Part shown: positions 34,054 through 42,976 of the stretch, piece by piece
Layout of the letters: every line of letters begins with the position of its first letter
Numbering within the stretch: position 1 is the first letter of the stretch
DNA from: Streptomyces sp. DH5
GTDB lineage: Bacteria; Actinomycetota; Actinomycetes; Streptomycetales; Streptomycetaceae
Assembly: GCF_020873915.1 (NCBI RefSeq)
Contig: NZ_JAHWGP010000015.1
Span: 101,109-165,108, forward strand
DNA length: 64,000 nt
Reading direction: 5' to 3'
Made by a program: the position numbers and the translations under genes
The notes under the pieces: generated by a model
The model's input: only the letters and a program-made list of their open reading frames with translations
The model's database searches: none
Told to the model about the DNA's origin: nothing

Positions 34054-34847
34054 CCCTGCCCCGCCAGCGCGGCTTGACCGAGCAGGCCGCCGACGCTGCC
34101 ATCGACACCGCCTGCCGCATGCTGCGGCTGCCGTCGATCCGCAACGAGTTCCCCGACATCGCCGACCGGGCGGTGAAGGACCAGATGACCTACCGCGGCT
34201 TCCTCGCCGAGCTGCTGATGGCCGAGTGCGACGACCGAGCCCGCCGCCGCTCGGAACGCAGGATCAAGGCGGCCGGCTTCCCCAGGGAGAAGTCGCTGCG
34301 GACCTTCGACTTCGACGCCAACCCCAACATCGACCCGGCCACCATCCACACCCTTGCCTCCTGCGAGTGGATCAAGAAGGGGCAGCCCCTCTGCCTGATC
34401 GGCGACTCCGGCACCGGCAAGTCGCACATGCTGATCGCCCTGGGCACCGAGGCCGCGATGAAGGGCTACCGGGTCCGCTACACGCTCGCCACGAAACTGG
34501 TCAACGAGCTGGTCGAGGCCGCCGACGAGAAGCAGCTGAACAAGACCATCGCCCGCTACGGCCGCGTCGACCTGCTCTGCATCGACGAACTCGGCTACAT
34601 GGAGCTCGATCGGCACGGCGCTGAACTGCTCTTCCAGGTCCTGACCGAGCGCGAGGAGAAGAACAGCGTTGCCATCGCCTCCAACGAGTCCTTCGGCGGC
34701 TGGACGAAAACGTTCACCGACCCGCGGCTCTGCGCGGCCATCGTGGACCGTCTGACCTTCAACGGCGCGATCATCGAGACCGGCACCGACTCCTACCGGC
34801 TGGCCAGTACCAGGGCCCGTGCCGAGGAACATGTTGTCGCCAGCTGA
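34050..34847 (+). CDS. istB: IS21-family ATPase helper IstB
   Basis: A 265-residue AAA+ ATPase that regulates target selection by IstA. Walker A GDSGTGKSHML, Walker B LLCIDELGYMEL and sensor IASNESFGGW are intact. Starts with GTG overlapping the istA stop (GTGA), so translation is coupled. Confidence 0.95.
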   Translation: MTLPRQRGLTEQAADAAIDTACRMLRLPSIRNEFPDIADRAVKDQMTYRGFLAELLMAECDDRARRRSERRIKAAGFPREKSLRTFDFDANPNIDPATIHTLASCEWIKKGQPLCLIGDSGTGKSHMLIALGTEAAMKGYRVRYTLATKLVNELVEAADEKQLNKTIARYGRVDLLCIDELGYMELDRHGAELLFQVLTEREEKNSVAIASNESFGGWTKTFTDPRLCAAIVDRLTFNGAIIETGTDSYRLASTRARAEEHVVAS

Positions 34848-34899
34848 AGATCTTCCTCCCGGCCTCTGAGCACCTGGCCAGGGGCCGGGAGCCCAAGGA

Positions 34900-35295
34900 T
34901 CACAACGCGATCAGTCCCGCCGCCGTCGCTCTGAAGCCGCAGGCATCGAAGTAGAACGTTCGCAAGTGCTCTTCGAAGTCGACATGCAGCCACTCACACC
35001 CTGCCGCACGGCATCCCTCAGCAGCCGCCCTGATCAGTGCGGTTCCCACTCCGTTCGAACGACAGCGCCGAGCGACGACCGTATCTAGAACGAATGCATG
35101 GACACCGCCGTCCCATGCGACGTTGACGAAGCCAACCAAACGATCATCTTCCCAAGCGCAGACCCAGCCAAGGCTGTGACGTTGCAGCCTTGCTCGCCAG
35201 TCCGTCTGCCCGACCGGATGCTCGAACCCTTCGGCATGCAACTCGTTCAGAGCTGAGTTGTCGACGTCGCCTCGCCACTCATACGTGATCGTCAT
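34900..35295 (-). CDS. GNAT-family acetyltransferase
   Basis: A 131-residue acetyltransferase: WVCAWEDDRLVGFVNVAWDG, VLDTVVARRCRSNGVGTALI with the acetyl-CoA loop, and HLRTFYFDACGFRATAAG. Its codon use is visibly less GC-rich than its neighbours, which hints at transfer. It lies between istB and a distal IS21-end-like sequence (about 35364-35378), so it could be cargo of the element. Confidence 0.8.
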   Translation of the reverse strand: MTITYEWRGDVDNSALNELHAEGFEHPVGQTDWRARLQRHSLGWVCAWEDDRLVGFVNVAWDGGVHAFVLDTVVARRCRSNGVGTALIRAAAEGCRAAGCEWLHVDFEEHLRTFYFDACGFRATAAGLIAL

Positions 35296-35363
35296 GGCCC
35301 GAACCTAGTGACCATCAGAGCCTGACTACAGGACGGGCCGACTCTCCCAGCCTCAGCTGCCGT

Positions 35364-35378
35364 CAAAACTGCTGAACA
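35364..35378 (-). repeat. Candidate right-end repeat of the IS21 element
   Basis: CAAAACTGCTGAACA reads on the minus strand as TGTTCAGCAGTTTTG, matching the left repeat TGTTCACGAGTTTTG at 13 of 15 positions, in inverted orientation. No matching target duplication was found. Confidence 0.35.
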
Positions 35379-35488
35379 ACAAGCGCGTCGAAGATCGGTA
35401 AGTGCTGCTCGAACTCGTCGACAATTGCTGCCGCAACAGACGAACGAAGCCACCGGCGCGAGATCGGAGCACCAGGGCCCGCGTCGAG

Positions 35489-36100
35489 TTACAGCCGACG
35501 GCCGCATCCGCTCCATCGCGTGGGGTGGTGTGACGACGTCAGGTGGGTCGCGGAGCGCGCCCGCTCCCACATACCAGGCATCTGCTCGCTCGGGCGCTGC
35601 TGTTCGCCGTGCAGAGCGTTGAGGATCACCAAGCATCCGGTCAGGGCCGGTACCGCCCACTGCGCGTACGCCAACTGCTGTCGAGTCTTGTCGAGGTCGA
35701 TCGGGTGCTGGTCCGCCTTCTCGGCGTCGGCGGGGTCGGAGGACGAGGCCAGCTCGACCTTCTTGCCGAGAATGCGGGCGTAGGCGGTGGCGGCCAGAGC
35801 GGCGGCCGTGACGACGGTCTTGGCCGTGGTGGAGGCGGCCACGCCTTGCTGGGTGGCGACTCGGTGCGCGTTCACGGCGAGCAACCCGCCGCCGCCGAAC
35901 AGGTGCGCACCGATCGCGGCGGCGTTCACCGGCGTCCACTTCGCCCAGCCCGCCGAAGAGATCCGGTCTCGGGCCGTCTCCGTGCCGCCTTCGGCCCGGG
36001 CCGCGCCGTTGAGGCCGACCGCCCCCATCAGTGAGCCTCCGAACCAGGCGGCCAGACCAAGATCGTGCAGGCTGCGGATGGCGGTATTGCGTTCAGACAT
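35489..36100 (-). CDS. Conserved hypothetical membrane protein
   Basis: A 203-residue protein with an N-terminal AIRSLHDLGLAAWFGGSLMG, AAAIGAHLFGGGGLLAVNAH, TTAKTVVTAAALAATAYARI and QWAVPALTGCLVILNALHG hydrophobic blocks, about four membrane segments. This arrangement is common in Streptomyces but uncharacterised. ATG 36100 has AAGGAG seven bases upstream. The last 30 residues look less conserved and may follow a late frame change. Confidence 0.65.
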   Translation of the reverse strand: MSERNTAIRSLHDLGLAAWFGGSLMGAVGLNGAARAEGGTETARDRISSAGWAKWTPVNAAAIGAHLFGGGGLLAVNAHRVATQQGVAASTTAKTVVTAAALAATAYARILGKKVELASSSDPADAEKADQHPIDLDKTRQQLAYAQWAVPALTGCLVILNALHGEQQRPSEQMPGMWERARSATHLTSSHHPTRWSGCGRRL

Positions 36101-36239
36101 GGTGAGCTCCTTCGCGGGAGGTTGGTGGACCTGGCCGGGGTAGACGACCATCCCGCCCCCACCCTCACCGGACTCCGCGTGTCTCGCCATCACGGCAGGC
36201 CAGATGGGTGAAAATCGCACGACGGCCTGCAGGCGGCGG

Positions 36240-36590
36240 CCAGACTCGGAGTGAAGGCTGGACGGGAGAAGGGCAACCGTCCGGACTTGCTGGACGTAGC
36301 GCAACTCGCGGCCGGGACCGCCCTGCCCACGTCCGCAATTCGCACCTTGCTCAAGGGCGGGACATGATCCGACGACTCCGTCAACGACCGGGTACGGACG
36401 CGGATCGCAGCGCTCGCCCATGCCCATATGGCCGTGACCGGCGAACGCATGTCAGACCTGGCAGCGGACATCTCCCAGCGACTGGGTGTCCCCGGGTACA
36501 GGGCACGTCAGATCTGCGACGGCAAGAAGGTACCCAGCGTCGGACTCCTCCACGGTCTCGTCGAGTACTCGCAGCCGAAGACGGAGAAAC
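36240..36590 (+). pseudogene. HTH-regulator-like gene with an in-frame TGA
   Basis: One frame reads LGVKAGREKGNRPDLLDVAQ, LAAGTALPTSAIRTLLKGG, then TGA at 36364, and continues DDSVNDRVRTRIAALAHAHM, RMSDLAADISQRLGV and ICDGKKVPSVGLLHGLVEY, two successive helix-turn-helix-like blocks of an XRE-type regulator. After about 36580 the similarity stops, so the 3' end is lost as well. The exact family is not identified. Confidence 0.45.
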
Positions 36591-36857
36591 GTAACGGTCG
36601 TTCGGCAACAGTTCCACCGAACCTCTGGCCGCACACACGGTCCAGCCCGAGGTCTTCTCGTCCGCACGGACGAAGGACTCGGTATCCACTTCCACACCGT
36701 CGGCGGCGGACACACCCGCCACCTGGGGACAGCTCGCTTTCCGGACCAGTAGCCCCGCCGCCCGCCCGCACGTGTGAGGTGTGGCGCCGGGGCGTGCGAG
36801 CGTCCCCTTGCGGAGGCCAGGTGGGGTGCGGGCCTGTGCAAGAGGACGGTCTCGCGG

Positions 36858-36890
36858 CGGGCACAGACGGCGTTGCCGCGTCTGTGCCCG
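36858..36890 (-). terminator. Hairpin terminator after the TerD fusion gene
   Basis: Perfect 12-bp stem CGGGCACAGACG (36858-36869) with its complement (36879-36890) and a 9-base loop, immediately downstream of the stop codon at 36895. Confidence 0.7.
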
Positions 36891-36894
36891 GGTG

Positions 36895-38928
36895 TCATCC
36901 CGCTGCCGCGCGTTCCTTGGACGGTGTCCGGCGCGTTGCCGGGGGGTCCAGGTGGACGACGACGCTGGTGTAGAAGCGGTGCACGGCGTCGTCGACGCTG
37001 CGGATGAAGCCGGTCTCGGCGTTGCCGCGGCCGCTTCCCATGCCCTTGAGCAGGGACAGGCGAAACCCGGTGATCTTGGCGTTGTCCTTGGGAAGAAGGT
37101 CCGCCGGTTCGGGGCGCAGGCGCTCCAGGGTGCCGCGTGGACCCCCGGCGCCGCTGTCGAGGACGGTTTCGACGTGCAGGTCCGCCGGCGCCTCGGCCAG
37201 GCGACGGACGAGTCGCTTGGCCCAGCTCAGGGGATAGCCCTGCTCGGGCGCGGGGATGTCGATGCCGGTGCGCAGCTTGCCGGTGCGCAGATCGGCGCTG
37301 ACGGTCAGGACGCCGGGGGTGCCGTCGATGCGCAGCTCCGCCTGGAGCCGCCCGTCGAGGCAGAGCTGATCGGCCAGGCGGTCTCGGCGCTCCTTGGGAT
37401 CCGTTCCGCGCTTGACGCGCTGGACGGGCAGGACCTTCTGCCCGAGTTCGCCGCCCAGCCTGAGGCAGACCTGGCGGATGAGCCGCTCCCAGTTCTCGAC
37501 CACTTCCAGCGCCCGGGCATCGCCCTGGCAGAGGGTTTCGTCGTCGATCCCGTTGCGCACGGGAACCCAGGCCGGTCCCATGTTCTGGAAGCCGTGGCAG
37601 CCGGAGTTCTCGTGCTGCAGGTAGTGCAGCAGTTCCTGGAGAAGCCAGGCGTGCGCGGCGTTGCCCACGCCCTCGTGCCTGATCAGCATCTGCGCCTGGT
37701 GGGCGACCTCCGCCCAGGACAGGTGCCAGAGGGCGACCTTGTGCTTGCGCCGTTTGTCGATCTTGACGTCGACGAGCGGGCTGCCCTCCAGCGCGACATC
37801 GTTCGTCAGCGTGATCACGGCCTCGTAGCCACGGCGCGCGGCGATGTCCATGTACGCCTGCACCTGGTCGGCCTTGAGCGCGTTGCCGTTGGTCTTCGTC
37901 TCGACGAGCGCGGTCCACAGCTTGCCGGCCCGCTCCACCCGGATCACCCCGTCCGGGCGCCGCGGACTGTCCCCATGGGGCAGGGAAACCTCCGTGAACG
38001 TCTCCATACGACCCGCCGGAGCCCCGAACCCCGCGGTGAGCCTCCTGCTGAACTCCGGAACCTGCGCCATCACCGACAGCAACACCGAGGTGGCACGCAT
38101 CTCACGGTCCCGGTCGCTCTTGAGCACCGACACCGGGAAAAGCCTGGCGGGCCTCCAGGAGTCGTTCTCCGCGAGGGTCTTCTTGACCGTCTTGGGAAGG
38201 GTGACCTTCTTCTTCGCCGTGCGAGGACGGGCGGCCGGCTTCCCCGGCTCACCGGCCTCACCCTCAGGGCGGCGAGGAGCAGGGATCGCCTTCAGTGTCG
38301 CCTGCCCGGCCGGTCCCTCGGCCCGTTCCTGAGCGGCCGCATCCACCTGCTCGTCGGCTTCCGCCCCGTCGAGCGCTGCTCCCGCCTCCGTGGCCGCGTC
38401 GTCCTCGATGTCGACCCCGAAGTCCATCGCCAGCCCTGCGAGACCGGTCTCATAGCCCTGCCCGACGGCACGGAACTTCCATCCCTCACCCCGCCGGTAC
38501 AGCTCGCCGAAGATGACCGCCGTCACGGAGCCGGCATCATCGACGGCGAACCGCAGGAGGCTCTCACCGGCCGCGTCGGCCAGGGTGATCCTCACATCCT
38601 CCAGCTCACCGAAACGCGCTTCGCCGTACCTGCTCGCGGCGACGACGATCCGGTCGATCCCGGACGGCACGGCAGTGAGGTCGAAGCTGATCCGGTCCTC
38701 ACTGCCGTCCGCCGTCGGTGTCTTGCCCAGGAGTTGCACGCTTCCGTCAGCGGCCACCGGATGGTTGTAGAAGTAGAAGTCGCTGTCGTTGCGCACCTTG
38801 CCGTTCGCGTCCAGCAGCAGGACCGACACATCCGCGTCGCCCTCACCAGTAGGGCTGACCCAGCCCAGACTGACAATCACCGAACCGACGTCGTCACTCA
38901 GGTCCGCCAGGGCCACATTCGAACCCAT
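36895..38928 (-). CDS. TerD domain fused to a PD-(D/E)XK nuclease-like domain
   Basis: A 677-residue fusion. Residues 1-175 are a TerD stress domain: NVALADLSDDVGSVIVSLGW, DFYFYNHPVAADGSV, SFDLTAVPSGIDRIVVAASR and VTAVIFGELYRRGEGWKFRA, with acidic calcium-binding residues. An Ala/Glu/Lys-rich linker (about 180-255) follows. Residues about 255-400 show SPRRPDGVIRVER (Asp 326), TALVETKTNGN (Glu 343, Lys 345) and DQVQAYMDIAARRGY (Gln 355, Tyr 359), the D/ExK plus QxxxY pattern of RecB-like nucleases. The C-terminal 270 residues are unassigned. AGGAA six bases before ATG 38928 sets the start. Ter proteins are known for tellurite, phage and stress functions; a nuclease effector is an inference. 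Confidence 0.75.
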   Translation of the reverse strand: MGSNVALADLSDDVGSVIVSLGWVSPTGEGDADVSVLLLDANGKVRNDSDFYFYNHPVAADGSVQLLGKTPTADGSEDRISFDLTAVPSGIDRIVVAASRYGEARFGELEDVRITLADAAGESLLRFAVDDAGSVTAVIFGELYRRGEGWKFRAVGQGYETGLAGLAMDFGVDIEDDAATEAGAALDGAEADEQVDAAAQERAEGPAGQATLKAIPAPRRPEGEAGEPGKPAARPRTAKKKVTLPKTVKKTLAENDSWRPARLFPVSVLKSDRDREMRATSVLLSVMAQVPEFSRRLTAGFGAPAGRMETFTEVSLPHGDSPRRPDGVIRVERAGKLWTALVETKTNGNALKADQVQAYMDIAARRGYEAVITLTNDVALEGSPLVDVKIDKRRKHKVALWHLSWAEVAHQAQMLIRHEGVGNAAHAWLLQELLHYLQHENSGCHGFQNMGPAWVPVRNGIDDETLCQGDARALEVVENWERLIRQVCLRLGGELGQKVLPVQRVKRGTDPKERRDRLADQLCLDGRLQAELRIDGTPGVLTVSADLRTGKLRTGIDIPAPEQGYPLSWAKRLVRRLAEAPADLHVETVLDSGAGGPRGTLERLRPEPADLLPKDNAKITGFRLSLLKGMGSGRGNAETGFIRSVDDAVHRFYTSVVVHLDPPATRRTPSKERAAAG

Positions 38929-39201
38929 GATCATTTCCTGCACAAAGCCCCCCAACGGAACACCCTGGGCATGCGGAAGATACCGCCCCATCTGTCTCAT
39001 GCGCGACACAAGATGACGAGTCGCACGGAGAAAACTGTAGTACGCAACGAGCTCGATCGTGCAGGTTCCGTGAAGCCAGGTGTGTAACAGTGGTGTCCGG
39101 CGCTGAACAGTGCCTGTCTCCTCGAGCGGCTGCCGTGGCCGTCTGTGGAGAAGGTCCCGCACCGACGGGCAGGGCCGTCGTCGTGCGACTCGGGGCGGTA
39201 C

Positions 39202-39972
39202 TTACGGGCAGCTCTGCTCGAATTTGACCGCGGTGAACGTGACCGGCTGTCCATTCAACGCAGTGCCCGGAGCCGGAGTCTGCTTACACACCTGCCAGTT
39301 GGACTCCACCAGCACCCATCGATCGTCAGCGGTCGCGTCCTTCACCGTGATCGACGTACCCGAGTCGAGCGCGGACCGAGCCGCCTTCACCGACTTGCCT
39401 TTGAAGTCAGGCATCTTCCCACCCTCAGCCGTCGGCGGCTTCTCGTCCTTGGCCGGGCAGGATTCCTCGAGCTTCACCGCGCCGAAGTCGAGGTCGGTGT
39501 CAGTCGACACGTTCTTGCCCGCAGTCACGTTCTGGCTGCACACCTTCCAACTGCGGTCGAAGGCCTGCATGCGGTCCCGGCCGAGCGCGTCGTGCGAGGT
39601 GAGCCCGTAGAAGCCGAGTTCCTGCGCCTTGTCCTGGGCGGACTGCAGGCCCATGCCGATGAAGTCGGGCATGGCCGCCTTATCGGCTGCGCCGCTCGCC
39701 GGCTTGTCGTCACTGGCGGGCTTTGCGCCGTCGTCCTTGGCCGGCTCGGCCTCGGCGGTTTCTGTGACAGTGACGGTGGGTTGCGGTCTGGTGTCCGCGC
39801 TGGCTCTCTCCTGCCCGCTGCTGCCCGAGGAGCCGATACCGACGCCGACGAAAAAGATGAGGCATGCGGCCGGAACGACGACCCGCTTCCGCGCCCATCC
39901 CGGCTTCCCGCCAGGCTGTCCAGCCGGTGGAATCTTGGACGGCGACTGGGCGGAGGACTGGTTGTGCGACAT
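39202..39972 (-). CDS. Secreted PASTA-domain protein
   Basis: A 256-residue protein: cytoplasmic Ser/Pro/Gln-rich lead, one membrane helix (VVVPAACLIFFVGVGIGSS), an Ala/Asp/Lys linker and two PASTA repeats (MPDFIGMGLQSAQDKAQELG and MPDFKGKSVKAARSALDS), each ending in a Cys-containing SWKVCSQ/NWQVCKQ strand. PASTA modules bind muropeptides or beta-lactams and usually belong to PknB or penicillin-binding proteins; here they are free-standing. The kinase at 17406 lacks PASTA repeats, but any link is speculative. Confidence 0.8.
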   Translation of the reverse strand: MSHNQSSAQSPSKIPPAGQPGGKPGWARKRVVVPAACLIFFVGVGIGSSGSSGQERASADTRPQPTVTVTETAEAEPAKDDGAKPASDDKPASGAADKAAMPDFIGMGLQSAQDKAQELGFYGLTSHDALGRDRMQAFDRSWKVCSQNVTAGKNVSTDTDLDFGAVKLEESCPAKDEKPPTAEGGKMPDFKGKSVKAARSALDSGTSITVKDATADDRWVLVESNWQVCKQTPAPGTALNGQPVTFTAVKFEQSCP

Positions 39973-40319
39973 GATCTCCCTAATGTTGAACGTTGGAAGA
40001 CTTTAGATCACAGGTGAAGGGCCCGTGAACGCGGGTTGCCGGTCGGTGACGGAACGGTTGCCAAGCCTCACGGCGATCGTCTCCCCGGATAAGTCCCCGC
40101 TCCGGCGAGGGGACCATATGGCCGATGTCCAGGTTCGACGCCGGTGTCACCCACGTGTCGTCGTAGGAGGGCCGGCAGAGGCCGCCGGTCAGGCAGCGCC
40201 GACGATGGGCGGTTCGGCGGCCTCGCCGATGAGGTCCTCCGCCCAGGGCCTACGGGAGGGCGAGCTTGCCTCGATGACCGGCTGACCGGCCGTGGGCGCC
40301 GCCAGCGGCCCCATACCGG

Positions 40320-41636
40320 TCATGTTCGGCCGGGTCGCTGTGACGGGGTGGGTGTCCGGGCGACGAGGAGGGCGATGTCGTCGGTGTGGTCGGTGGCCAT
40401 GCCGGCGAGCAGTTCGTCGCAGAATGTGTCGAGGTCTTCGCGGGCGAGGGCGGCGGCGTGCTGCCGTAGGCGGGTCATGCCGTGATTGAGATCTTCGCCG
40501 CGGCGTTCGATCAGCCCGTCGGTGTACATCAGCACGGTGGAGCGGGCGGGCAGAGTCTCAGTGGCGTGATGGCGCGGGAGGCTGGGGTCGACACCGAGGA
40601 GGAGGCCGCGGCCGCCTTTGAGGTAACGAGTGTCGCCTTCATGGGTGACCAGCAGGGGCGGCAGGTGCCCGGCGCTCGAGTAGGTGATCGTCCAGTCTCC
40701 GCTGTCGTCCTCGTCGAGGAGGGTGTACAGGCAGGTGGCCGTGGCGTGCGGATAGAGCGACTGGTGAGCGAGGTCGAGCCGGCGCAGAATCTGCCCGGGA
40801 GGTTCCTGTCGGTCGCAGCCGATGCCACGCAGCATGTTGCGTAGCTGACTCATGGTGATCGCGGCGCGCAGGTCGTGACCGGTGACGTCTCCCATGATCA
40901 TGGTGGTGCTGCCGTTGGGCAGGGGAAAGCTGTCATACCAGTCGCCGCCGACCTCGGCGGTGGTCGCGGCGGGCGCGTACCGGGCGGCCATCTGCAGTCG
41001 GCCGGTTCGGGGGAGAGTGGGCAGCAGGGAGCGCTGGAGGCGTTCGGCGATGTGCTGGGTCTCGCGGTGCAGCCGGGCGTTGTCCACGCCGAGGGCGATG
41101 CGGTGGGTCAGGTCCTCCACCATGGCGAGGTCGTCTTCCGTCAGAGGGGCGCGGTCGGCGGAGCGGCCGATGGTCAGTGCGCCGAGGACCTGGCGGCGGG
41201 CGCGTACGGGGGCGACCACGGCGGTGTGGGTGCCGAGCTGGTCGAACAGCTCGAGCTGATGGGCGTGCAGCCGGTCGGCAGCCTTGTCGGAGCTGGGAAT
41301 GCTGGCCGCGGTCAGCAGGAGAGGGCCGGCACCGATGAGCGCGCGTGAGAGCGGACCGACCGGATCTTCCGGGACGTCGGGCAGGAGGCCGGTCAGACCG
41401 CCGATCGGCAGTATGCCGGGATCGCGGTGAACGACGCTGACCCGGCGAGGGCGACCGTCGTCGTCGAGCAGGTCGACGGCGCACCAGTCAGCCAGCTGGG
41501 GCACCAGGATGCGGCACACCCGACCAATCGCAGCGTGAGAATCGAGCGTGCTGGTCATGGCGGTGGTGGTCTCCGCCAGGAGAGTCAGCCGGTCCAGCGC
41601 CCTCTGGACCACTTGGTCCACCTCGTAATCGTCCAC
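40320..41636 (-). CDS. GAF-domain PP2C/SpoIIE-family phosphatase
   Basis: A 438-residue soluble protein. GAF sensor in residues about 15-190 (AIGRVCRILVPQLADWCAV, HTAVVAPVRARRQVLGALT), a linker helix RLQRSLLPTLP, then a SpoIIE domain: AEVGGDWYDSFPLPN, MIMGDVTGHDLRAAI, SSAGHLPPLLV, VLMYTDGLIERRG and TDDIALLVAR. No membrane segment. The third such phosphatase in the window. Upstream gene 39202 is a PASTA protein 350 bases away, with no gene between. Confidence 0.9.
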   Translation of the reverse strand: MDDYEVDQVVQRALDRLTLLAETTTAMTSTLDSHAAIGRVCRILVPQLADWCAVDLLDDDGRPRRVSVVHRDPGILPIGGLTGLLPDVPEDPVGPLSRALIGAGPLLLTAASIPSSDKAADRLHAHQLELFDQLGTHTAVVAPVRARRQVLGALTIGRSADRAPLTEDDLAMVEDLTHRIALGVDNARLHRETQHIAERLQRSLLPTLPRTGRLQMAARYAPAATTAEVGGDWYDSFPLPNGSTTMIMGDVTGHDLRAAITMSQLRNMLRGIGCDRQEPPGQILRRLDLAHQSLYPHATATCLYTLLDEDDSGDWTITYSSAGHLPPLLVTHEGDTRYLKGGRGLLLGVDPSLPRHHATETLPARSTVLMYTDGLIERRGEDLNHGMTRLRQHAAALAREDLDTFCDELLAGMATDHTDDIALLVARTPTPSQRPGRT

Positions 41637-41849
41637 ATCTGCTCCTTCCCGCCGGGCCTGCGAAAGATGGACCCGGTACGGCTACCCCTTCCCCAAAGGT
41701 CACCTGACAGCTCCCTTCCGTAGACCCAATGCCGTGTACGCCGAGGCTGGACGGAGTGAAAAATGGCTGCCCGCCACGGCTGGCGTCCGGCCGGGTGGCA
41801 CACCGGATGCAGTGCGCTGGATGACGCGAGTGCCGCACTCATCGCCGGG

Positions 41850-42049
41850 CAGGTATGCCATCGCCCCGCCCGGGATCGCGGTGAAGTTCCCGCGGCCGGT
41901 CACCGTGGATACGGGCCGGGCGCGCCGTCGGCACGGTGGTCAGCGGTGGTCGCCGAACCGCCCTCGCCCAGGCCCAGTTGGCCGACGCGGCGGACCGCCT
42001 GTTCGCGTACGCCACCAGTAGCTGCCTGCTCTTCACGGTGCCCGTGTGA
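41850..42049 (+). pseudogene. PaaI-type thioesterase, C-terminal remnant
   Basis: AIAPPGIAVKFPRPVTVDTG in one frame is followed, after a one-base shift near 41930, by VGTVVSGGRRTALAQAQLAD and RLFAYATSSCLLFTV with a stop. This is the second half of a hotdog-fold thioesterase. The active-site half is missing. The rest of 41637-42360 shows no gene. Confidence 0.5.
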
Positions 42050-42314
42050 CGATCTGGGGCAGCAGTCTTCCAAGCCCTGCTCTCCTGCTGGGTTCAGGCA
42101 CCGAAGGGCTGCCACAGCCACTGGCCCATCCGCTGGACGGCCTGGTCGGTCTCGGGAACACGTCCGGCGCTGGGTGAAAGGGTGCCGGCCTTCGGGCAGC
42201 GGGAGCGGCTTGATGCCGTCGGGGCGCCCAGCGGCGCCCGGACCGTGTCGGCGTACACGCCGGGGACGGCCTGAGGGATACCGTGGAGCCCGCGCGAACG
42301 GCCGGCCGGCCGGC

Positions 42315-42350
42315 CGGCCGGCCGGCCCGGACGGACGGGCCGGCCGGCCG
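42315..42350 (-). terminator. GGCC-rich hairpin after the crystallin-like gene
   Basis: A 14-bp perfect stem CGGCCGGCCGGCCC (42315-42328) and complement (42337-42350) with an 8-base loop, ten bases past the stop at 42361. It sits in a longer GGCC microsatellite (42301-42328), so other pairings exist. Confidence 0.6.
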
Positions 42351-42360
42351 CCGTCAGCGG

Positions 42361-42714
42361 TTACCTGACGTGGAAACCGTAGACGTGGTAGGTGTCCGCG
42401 CCGGTGAAGGGGGCCGACGTGTGGGGCGGGAGCACTTCGACGTCCCATCCGAAGTTCGTCCTCCAGAAGACGACCACTTCGTGGGCGCCCGAGGAGAATG
42501 AAGTGACGCCGCCCTGTTCGAGGGGGACGTCGCCGGGTCCGGTCCAGCACCGGGTGTGCTCCGTGCCGTTCTCCAGGTACGTCACCTTCACGGCATCCGT
42601 GCCGGCGCCGCAGTCGATCTCCTCGGTGGCTAAAGCGGGGGCCGCAGGGAGCGCGATGCTCATCGCTACGGCCGCCATGGAAGCCAGCGCCAGTTTCTTG
42701 GGTCGGCTCTTCAT
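42361..42714 (-). CDS. Secreted beta/gamma-crystallin-like (SKLP-type) protein 1
   Basis: A 117-residue exported protein: signal peptide MKSRPKKLALASMAAVAMSI to ALATEE, then EEIDCGAGTDAVKVTYLENG, TRCWTGPGDVPLEQGGV and SGAHEVVVFWRTNFG. The CG...D..K..Y..NG...C pattern is that of actinomycete one-domain beta/gamma crystallins such as the Streptomyces killer-toxin-like protein. GGAAGGAA lies about ten bases before ATG. A second member is at 61240. Confidence 0.6.
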   Translation of the reverse strand: MKSRPKKLALASMAAVAMSIALPAAPALATEEIDCGAGTDAVKVTYLENGTEHTRCWTGPGDVPLEQGGVTSFSSGAHEVVVFWRTNFGWDVEVLPPHTSAPFTGADTYHVYGFHVR

Positions 42715-42976
42715 CGTGTCGTGGTTCCTTCCGGTCAGAGCTCCTGTGGGACGGAGCTTTAGATGAACCATCAACCATCAACCGGCCTTGTTTCAACGCC
42801 CCAGTGAAGACTTTCTCGCGAGCCTGCCGAGGGCGGTGCCGTGGGCGCCCCGGCCGGAACTGCCGCCCGCGAGCGGCCGGGTACTGCGCCCGGCCGGGCG
42901 GTGCTCGGGCCTCTGATCAGCGTCCCCGACGGCACCCCTCGGGCCCGGTGACACCACCCCCCCAGGTCATCGGTTC

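Noticed and set aside
36781-39087. 768-codon open frame on the plus strand
   Set aside because: Antisense to the TerD-nuclease gene; no recognisable domain.
40085-40125. CRISPR-repeat-like GTCCCC...GGGGAC hairpin
   Set aside because: Occurs once, without spacers, further repeats or cas genes nearby.
42301-42328. GGCC microsatellite as a recombination hot spot
   Set aside because: It is explained better as part of the terminator hairpin of the crystallin-like gene; no evidence of copy variation in a single sequence.
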